Assembly: GCA_031264895.1 (NCBI GenBank)
Contig: JAISDI010000183.1
Location: forward strand, 1 to 10,378
Direction of reading: 5' to 3'
DNA from: Endomicrobium sp.
GTDB lineage: Bacteria; Elusimicrobiota; Endomicrobiia; Endomicrobiales; Endomicrobiaceae
DNA length: 10,378 bases
Positions 1-9,300 of the stretch are shown here, piece after piece (position 1 is the first letter of the stretch; every line of letters begins with the position of its first letter). Below the pieces are notes generated by a model. The model did not search any database and was not told where the DNA came from. It saw only the letters and a program-made list of their open reading frames with translations. The translations under genes and the position numbers were made by a program.

Positions 1-371
1 CACATAAGTTCTATGGTTCTTCTTGAATCTTCTCCGGCAGCCTGAACGTGGGTAGACATGCCCGGAAGCCTTGCATAATCAAGCTCAGGCAGTTTTTTGA
101 CGCTTATGTTTTTGAAAGTTTCGATTATCTGCCTGCGGGCTAACTCGCTTTTTGGCATCACGAATGAGGATTTGGACTTTCCGTCAAGAGCATCTCTCCA
201 TGCGTCCTTTTCGTCTTCAGTCATATAGATCGAAGCGTTAACAAATTTCTTTATTTCAGTAGTTACGTCTTTGCCGTCGGGCAGAATGGGCGCGTTTTTT
301 TGAGCTTTCAAAAACTCGTTCATTCTGGTTTTGATCGCTCTTTTCCAGAAGATACGGTTTGAGAAAGACGT
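1..371 (-). other. Cytoplasmic segment after the membrane bundle; possible entry to a glycosyltransferase domain (tentative)
   Basis: About 120 residues follow the last membrane helix: a basic start (FWKRAIKTRMNEFLKAQK), a helical middle (TEDEKDAWRDAL, KSELARRQIIETFKNI) and LPELDYARLPGMSTHVQAAG leading to EDSRRTIELM at the edge. The E-x-x-R-R-x-I pattern directly after a multi-span bundle resembles the E-A-R-R-R-I-x-F-F entry to the GT48 catalytic domain of callose synthases. Alternatively, LPELDY recalls the LP-x-LDF segment before the GT84 domain of cyclic beta-1,2-glucan synthases (NdvB type). No catalytic residue is in view, so neither assignment can be confirmed and another membrane enzyme remains possible. 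Confidence 0.25.
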
Positions 372-3300
372 CCCTAAAAATATGCCGCCTACAAGCCATA
401 ATCCAAGATTTGCCGCAACAACGTAATAAAGCATCTGTCCGAAAGTTACCGCGAGAAGCGGCGCAGGAACGGCAGTAACGATCAAAAGAGCCGCAGATAT
501 GAAAAACAACAACATCTGTATCCCGTCAATAATCCTTTTTGTTTTATCGGATTTCATTGCGGCTTCTTTCGTAAGCCTTATATGAGAAAATACGGCTACG
601 GCTGCCTGCCATATGGACGAAAGAGTCAATACCCCTACAAAAAGCCATATCAATCCGCTAAGAGTTATGGTCAGCATTGAAAATATACTTAAAGACGGCA
701 ATGCCAAAATTATTCCGGCAAGATAAAAGCCGCCTAAATAACCGCCCCAGTGAAAAGCGAAAATGCCGGCTATGCTGACTAAAAGATTTTTGCCCCATGA
801 AGTTGTAGTTTTGCCGGCCGCATATTTGGGGAACAGCCACGTCATAATTCCCAGCGTAAGCGATATGTTTATTCCGAACACCGCAAATGCCGATGACAAA
901 AACGGGATCGCAGCTATCATAGCGGGATTGAACGTAAGAACAATTGCGGATACGGTCAAAGCCGCAAAAACTGCCGTTAAACTCCAGAAAAGTACTTTTT
1001 GTTTTGTCGTAGTTATATTAAAGTAGTTAAATCCTCCGAACATGACTTTGAAAGTTTTTGAGAATATCATTCTCACCATACTGCGCAGCGATATAGGATT
1101 TTTATCGTAAACTGCTCCGGTTATGTCGGATGCGTCTCTTAACTCTTTAAGCGCTCTTTTTGACGCGGCAAATCTTAAATTTCTGAGAGCTTTTGCTTTG
1201 CTTTCAGGGCTTATTTTTCCATCCTTCCCGACCACCTCTTTGATCGTTTTATCCAGTAAATCCTTAATATCCTTAACCGTTTCGACTTGCGAGAGAAAGG
1301 CTCTGTTAAACGCCTCGTTCTTTCCATTATCTGTAGTATCAGGAATGTCGTAAAGATCTCTGTAAACGTCCCAATATGTTTTATATTTATCAGATGTTAC
1401 ACGGCCGTCAAACAAATTTTTAAGGTCTGTAGCTCTCTTTTTTACTTCGTCTACTCTTCCTGCGAGATTTTTTATAAATTTTTCAAAATCTCTCATAGAC
1501 ATCCCTTCTTGTGCTAAATTCACCGCTAAATCGATAACGTTTGCTTTTATGTATGCAGGAGTACTCTTTTCTGCTTTGTCGGCGGAAGAAGCCTTATCTC
1601 CCCACAAGCCTTTTGATTCGGCGTAGAATTCCCAAAGATCATTGTTTTTAGTAAAGAACTCAGCTATATTTTCCAGATATTCTGCGTTTTTTTTGTCTTC
1701 GTCGCTGGCTTTTTTGCTTTTACCGCTATTTATAACAAAATCAACCATCATTTTATTGACATCCGCTCTTAAACTTTTACTTATTGTCATCGCAACGGTT
1801 TCAGCGTCTTTCCCAGGCGTTTTGTCTGTGAAACGTTTGGCAAATTCTTTTCCGCACAGAGCGATGAAATTGATCTTTCCTATTGTACCGGATTTTCTAA
1901 TTTTTCTGTCAATTTCTTTTTTGAGCAGAGTATATGTGTTTGGCATTAATTCTGAGATCTCTTCAGCGCTCATATTATAAAGGTCTATTTTCGGGTGGGT
2001 CATCATGATCTGGCTGAAAAACATATCTATGGCGTTTTCTGTAAACAAATCGTCAATTGAAGCTAAAAGAGGAACAGTATCGGCTCTGCCTTTCGAAGTT
2101 CCGAAATAGCGTATAGTTTTTTCGGCTATGACAGAAAAATTGTACGTTGCTTCTATTAAATCGGCCGTATGTTCTTTTACGTCCGTGATGGCAGGGTTTT
2201 TTGCGTCTGCTATTATAGTTCTTGTAAGCGTCAGCGTAGCGGGGTAAAATGTCGAATATATCCCCATCGACGTGGCATTCTTTTTGGCGTCAACAGCAGC
2301 TTTTCTGTCGCCTTGTACCGTGCTTTGCGGCTGCTGGATCATAAGCATTACTATATGTTCTTTTATGTTTAACGGATCTGTCTGCGGAGAGGCCACGTTA
2401 ACGTAAACATACTCTTTGTCTTCAGTAAGCAGCACGGGATTTAAGAAGAAATGCCCAGCGAACTTTTCAAAAGTTACTTTTTCTATCCACTCCGTCATAT
2501 TTACGCTTTTCCCGTCAGGCGTCATGTGCCGTTTTCCTTGTATATCTGAAAAAGCATTAGGCATTATTGTTTTAACATATTCAAATTGCGGACTGAAAAC
2601 TTTATCCTTAATGATCTTCTTTACAAGTTCTTCCAAAGTGAGAGTTTTGTTTTCTTGCGCATATTCCGATAAGTCTTGTATAGTAATTACGTTTTTCTTC
2701 AGGAGATGCCTTAAGCCCATTGAAACCGAAGTCGGAAGCATATTGTTTGTGATAAGATCAAGCTTCTCAGCATCATCCATCGTGTAGCTTGTTAACTTAT
2801 CAAGCAGATTTGTTTCTAACTTGCGGTTTATTCTTCTGATAAGATTCTCAAGTTCCAGCCCGTTTTTTGAATCTACTATATTTGGATTCATCTCGTTTAA
2901 AACGCTTGTGAAATCGTCATAAGAAATTACGCCATTTGTCAAAAGGAAAGATATGGTAAGGAAATATACGTTACCGGATTTCACGCCGGATCTTTTCAGC
3001 GCGGAAAGAAAACCATTAACGCCGTAATTGGTATTTGCCAGTTCTACCATCTTAGAAACCATAGGTGAAGCGTCTTTTGCGCTGTCTGCTATAGAGGTGA
3101 TGCGGCTTAACTTTATTCCTCCGGTTCTGATCAGATCTTTCAGTTTTCCGGCGCCCTCTTCGGAAACGAAGTTGGTTAAATGTTCTTCAAGCTGTTCATC
3201 CGACAATTTTGTGTCGACATAACTGTTATAGAGTCCAAACAATGCCGCCGCTTCCTGCGCGGTCAAGTTGTCGTACACATTTGTTTGCGTTCCTGCGTCA

Positions 3301-6300
3301 GCGCCGCCGCTTCCGCCTGACGAAGACGGAATAGGAACGAGTCTTCTCTTGCGGTTTTTGAAATGATCGTACTGTCTTCTTGCATAAGCTTTGAAATTTT
3401 TGGATCTGGAAAACATAGATAACGCCATTACTCCGATTATAACGCCTATTGCGGCAAACAGCGGATATTGCATAAACAAATATGTGTTGATCGTCTGCGC
3501 GATAAAACGGTCAGGCTCGGTAAGCATGGGGCCTTTATTCCCGTTTTCATCATACATATTGTATCTGAGTTTCATAAACTGTTCGGCAGTTACAAAACCT
3601 TCTTCTTTAATGTTTACTTTAAAAACGCTGTTTAGAGCAGTCAATGACAAACCGAAATAATTGTCTCTTCTTGCGACTTCGATAAGACGTATTTCGTCTT
3701 GTATGTCGCTAATTCTCTGACGCGCGTATTCGGCCTGATCTGTTTTGAGAAGTTTTTCATTTATTACCACACTTTTTTCAGCGTTTGTGGCAAATAAAAA
3801 CTTGTATAACTGGCTGAGGTCTTTAGCCGATAATTTGCCTGTTCCGTCGGCATTTTTATGGGATAAGGACATATTGGCTTCTCTGCCGTCTGATTCGTAA
3901 TCGGCATAAGATAAAGTCGCGTTCATTTTGTCTATTTCTTCATTCGTAAGCTGCTGCCATATATGCGATATGGCGGACAATTCCGCAGCCGCAAGTTCCG
4001 CATCTTTTGTCCATTCTGACGGAACAAGCTTATATACCGCATCGCTGGGCTTTGTAGGATAGCTTTTTGTGCCGATTATAATTTCATTGCCGTTTGCGTC
4101 AATCGCTATCGGAAGACCGTTTTCGTCATATTCGATCTGCATTAGCATTTCCATAAGAATTTTGGCGTCTTCCGGAGTAACGCTGTCCAAATCTCCGAGC
4201 GGGTTTTGACTCAACTCAGAATAATTTTTGTTCAACCACTCTATTGCATTTTTTGCGCCGCCGGCAAAATTCTTGTCGGTAGATTTCAGCGCATTTAAGA
4301 AATTATGCCAGTTTTCCTCCCCAAAAATCATAACGGGTTTAGACTCCGTATACACCCTTTGACGTTTGTAAATATCGGACGATTCAGTTTTACTATCCGC
4401 ATCTTTGAACAGTAAGTTAGACCAATAGTTAGCTTTTCCATTGAAATAATTTACTATTTTTTGGAAAATATTAAGATTCTTATACGAATACTGTTTGTTT
4501 ACGTCATACATAGACATAGAGCTTACGGTAGTAATTATTTCATCGTTTACTTGTTTGGACGTATAATCGATGAAAGAAACATATCCTTCTTTAACGGTTA
4601 CCACAGGAAATTCCGAACCTTCGAAATATGCCGTCCACGAAACGCCTTTATCGTCAAGATCTTCATTTCTTGTCCACGTCAAACTTTTCGCGTTATATCC
4701 TTTCCCGAAGTCTTTCAAGTTTTCTTCTATAAAATCAATGATTTCTTTGCCTAATCCGTTGTCCGCCAAATACGGGTATTCTACGGTCGTGTATTTTCCG
4801 ATCAATTTTTCTATTTCGTAAATCGGGGCGCCGTCTTCATTATATCTGCCGGTATTTTTGGCTTTAAATATCATGCCCCTATTATTGTTGACGTCTCTTA
4901 AGACAACTTGATCGCCTTCTTCATTGATCGAGACCGACTCATTATCATAATAATTTCCGTTAACGTAAATTATACCTGCTTTTTTAAGAATTTTCAGCCC
5001 CTCGGGGGACAACGTTTTGACCGCTTTTTCGGCGCCGGGCGCTCTTATAGATTCTCCTACAAAAACGCGCTGCGGAGACATTTCGCATTTTGTAATTTTT
5101 CCTTCTGCAAAGCTGCGCATTACTTCTATGCGTTCCTGATTTTTCATCTGGTAATATTCGCCGTAACTTTGCTGTAAATAATTTTCTTTTCCTTCTGCAT
5201 CGATATAAAAATGTTCAAAAATGTTACCGTTCCATCTTTTAATTATATTTGTAACTATTTTACTGTCTTTCTCAAGATCAGTTACCGGCCTTGCGGAAAT
5301 TGAAATGATCTCGTTTAAATATGATTCTACAAGGCGGAATAAAGACGAAACGAGTTCTCCGTAACCGCCTTTTATTTCAAGAGCGGACGTTCCGGTATCC
5401 TTCCACACATCGCCGTCTGAGGATTCCTGTACGGTAACTTTTATTCCCGTTCTGTTTCCGGCTTCGTCATAAACGCCTTCAAAAACTGCTCTGCGCGCAG
5501 CCACAGCGCCGGGCGCTCTTCTGTCCGGCATTTCAAGCGTATATTTGCTTGTAATGCCTCTGTCCAAATTGGCAAGCATTCTGCCCATTTCTTTATTTCT
5601 GTCCTTTTTCAGAAGCCCAACTATTTCGTCGTAAATGCTTTTTTCCAGCGAAGGCATTAAAACGGAAGCCGTTAAATTGGCATTGATTTCAGCCTCTTTT
5701 GCCGGAACGAATTCATGTATATACGGCACTTTGGAATCTTTATAAACCGCTTTATATTGCTCGGCAACCCACTCTTTTTCGCTGTTCTTTTTGGATTCAT
5801 TTGGCTCGCTGGGATCTTTGTAGTGAAAAAAATCCGACCTATAAACATATATATAATCTCCCTCTTCTGTCCTTTGAAGATCGGAAAGCTCTTCCTTAAT
5901 TACGCCTATTTCCACACCGTTGCGCATTATGGGCGTATCTGGTATTTGTTCGTTTCTTTTCTTTATATAAAATTCTTTCTGCTCCTCCGAGGAAAGATGC
6001 GAAAGGTCTTCACCATCCGCCTCATCCACATAATTCACAAGCTGAAAACCCAAAGGAGTTTCCTCACCCCTATATGCTATCGGCGAAACAAAAGCTCCGG
6101 ACGGTAAGGAAAAATCGGGAAACAATTTCATAAACTGATTACGTTTAGTATTATTTTGAGCCGGATCCGCCAATTTTGTAACCTGCTCTTCAAATTCTAT
6201 CCTAAACAACTCCCTTCTTATAGCTGCTCCGTCTCTGCCCATGCGGGCGGCTCTTTGCAAATCATAATTTCTTCTGATAGCGACCCAAAACTCTACGGCT

Positions 6301-9300
6301 GGCTGTATCTGCCCGGACGCGTCTCCGGGGTATAGTTTGTATTCCTGGAGGATGAGGCTGTCACCTTCCATGACATAATACAAATTTCCTTTCTTATCAT
6401 AAAAATTGTACTTTCCTTCGGGATAGTCTTTTGACGCTTTGGGATTTTCTTGAAATTTGAAATTTTTTGTTTCTATAACATTGCCGTTTGCATCTTTTTT
6501 TACCGGAAGCTCCAATAACAGCATCAATTCCCTAAGCAGTCTGATTCTGGGCATATTTTCCAGCGCATCGTCAAAATCAACTTGGGTCATTACTTTTCCG
6601 TCGATTTTTACGGGATATACGTGGTATGTGCGTCCGTCAAATGGAGCTTTCACTTCCAAGATCAATGCTTCCGAGAGGAAAATATCTTGATTTTGTATAA
6701 GATTCCCATTCAAATCAAGTACTTCTCTGCGGCCGGTGTTTTTATTTATATTGACCTTATACTCATTCTCGTCAGAATCCAAATATCTGTAGCGTGTTCC
6801 TACAATTACGCTTTTATTCCTTTCTCTTAACTCGGCGATTTGAACGCTCTTTGCCAAAGTTTCTTCAAATTGTTTCAGAGCTTTATCTAAAGTCCAACCG
6901 TCCTTATCGGTACCTATAAAATTTAAAGCTCCGTCTTTGGCATAAATTTTGGTTACTTCCTTGCCGTCTTTCTTCACCACATATTTCAATTCTTCTAAGC
7001 CGGTTATTTTATTTTCTTCAGCCACTTTTTCAATCGTGTACTGCTTATATTTGTCCAGGCCTGTTACGGCGTCAAGCAATTTTTGGGCTTTTAAAGCGTC
7101 GATAAAATCATCTTTAATATAGATGTATTCATCGGTTTTTTTGTTTTTGTTTATCATTTCGAATTTGCCGTTAACTTTTTTATACGGAAATATTGTCGCA
7201 ACGGTATTGCCGTAATCCTTATGGGAAATTTCCCATCTGTAATATTTCTCCTCTTCTTTCTCGCTGTCCAGATTAGGCTGCAATGTTTTGATCGTAAAAC
7301 CTTCATCCGTTTTTTCCATTTCTTCCCTAAACTTTTCCATCGCCAATGCGCCGTCAAGTTCGGAATAATCTAATGCTATAAGATTGGGTTTTGCCGTATC
7401 GTTGTTCTTAATAACTTTGTAAACATTTATTTGGGCTTTTATGGGCGTCCGTTCGTTTTTGCCAGAGTAGTAAGCGTCAGAATAATAATAGCCTTCGTAT
7501 TTGCGCTTGCTGCCTTTTACGGTAAATTCTGCGCCTGGGTGAGAAACTGTCCATATGGCGTCTCCGGCATCGTTTTTGCCTGCGGCTATTATATAACCTC
7601 TTTTTGCGGCGGCGGCTTTTATCCGTTCGGCTGTTAAATTCTCGTATAGAGATTCGGCGCTTACAAATTTGCTTCTGGCAGTGATCTCTTCGCCCATTTT
7701 CTCCATTGCTTTAACTCTTGCATTATCGGAAGCATAAACTTCGATTTCTATAAGTTTACCGGATTCATCTTTATAATTGTTATGAGTAATTCTCCATACG
7801 GCATATTTATTTATGTCGTAGTACTGCACGATATTAAAACCTTTTTGGAGAAGTTCGTCTTTGCGTTTTTCCATAGCCAAAGCATCGATGAAATCTTGTC
7901 CCTTTTTGAGCGTTCCGTCGGTATTATAAAGCGACGGGATATGCGCGATGGAATTGCTTAACGCCAGCCTTCTAAGCCATCCGTATTTTACGGTATAACT
8001 GTCATCAGAGTTTTTAGTAATTTTTATCCCTTGTTTACCCATATCCCTTATAAGCTGTTTTTCAACCGGAGCGCCCTCTACTTCCTTTACGATCTGCTCA
8101 AACGATTTTACCTCTTGCGTTTTGCCTACTCTATCTTGGTCGGCCTTTGCAACTTCCTTTGTAGGATAAATAATATGTCCGTTTATTCTCCAAACCAAAT
8201 TTCCTTTGTCAAATTCTATGGCAAAGTCCGGATATTTGGCGCTTACACGTTCTTCAAGGTAATTAAGTTCGCCGGTATTGAGTATTGCCAAGGCAAGTTC
8301 ACGCTCGTTCATATTGCTGCCGTCTGCTTTATACGGGCTTATATTGTGTTCTATTAAACCCTTTCCGGGTTTTGTGCCTGCAAATTGTTTTGTTATTTCG
8401 TCATAATAGAAAGAGAAAAATAGTTCGTCTTTACGTGTCTTTTCATTATATATGGCCTTTTCAAGTATGTTTAATTTTTTTCCTTCCAAAACCAAACCGT
8501 TAGCCGCAGCAGTTTTTAACATGCCGACAATAACGGCTTTTTTTAGCTCGTCAATCTCTATAACTCTTACCATACCGTCTTCATACAAAATGGGTTCTAT
8601 TCTTGTTCCGTCAGGCAATATCCAGAATATTTTTCCGTCAGACTCAACATGAGTAATAAGCTGCTCCTCAAGGTTAATGACTCTTCCGTGTGTCAAAGCG
8701 TAAAGCACTCTGCTGCTAAAACCTAAATTAGTATAGTTATATTTCAGCCACTCCTTAAGCGCCTGCAATTTACGCGCGTCTCTTATGGCTTTATCCAAAT
8801 CAAAAGACGTTAAATGCCCGCCGATATAGAAAGGGTATATCCTTACATCAGGATTACCTCTTTCCTCAAAGAAGAAACTTGTGTCCATAGAATCGGTATT
8901 CTTTCCTGTAGGAAACTGAAGCCTGCCGTTTCCCGCTACGTATATATTAATTATAGTTTCGATATCGCTTGCCTTGCCAAGACCAAGCTCACTATGCAAG
9001 ATCGAACCCATAGCTTCATAAGCCTGCGGAGTATTTAAATTCCCCGCGAAAAGCCTCTCTTGTATTATTTCAGGAGAAATCCCAAGCTGTACCAAAGTAT
9101 CATTCTGGGAGCTGCTAAGCCATGCGAATATCTCTTCTCTCTGTTTTCCCGTCAATTTATTCAACGACTGATAAAGTTTATATACTTCTTTCATGGTCTC
9201 AAAGGCTTGTTCGGGAGATTGAACTATTAACCCGGCCTCGGGGGGGGGGTAGAGCATATTGGTCAAAGGTTCTACAACAGTTTCATCTCCTATATCAGCT

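Noticed and set aside
294..300. T7 run on the plus strand as a terminator or slippage site
   Set aside because: It has no preceding hairpin, lies inside the coding frame as lysine codons, and runs of this length are common in DNA of this composition.
5715..6107. Longest plus-strand open frame (130 codons) and many other plus-strand frames of 60-120 codons
   Set aside because: They lie antisense inside the continuous minus-strand frame, overlap one another, lack convincing ribosome binding sites and read as hydrophobic, Ser/Phe-rich shadow translations.
7154..7357. Short minus-strand open frame (67 codons), and another at 658-840
   Set aside because: Both are in a different frame from the giant gene but lie fully inside it, and their composition is that of an out-of-frame shadow.
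9240..9249. Poly-G run as a sequencing frameshift error
   Set aside because: The frame is open for kilobases on both sides with ten bases, so no correction is needed; an error would have broken it.
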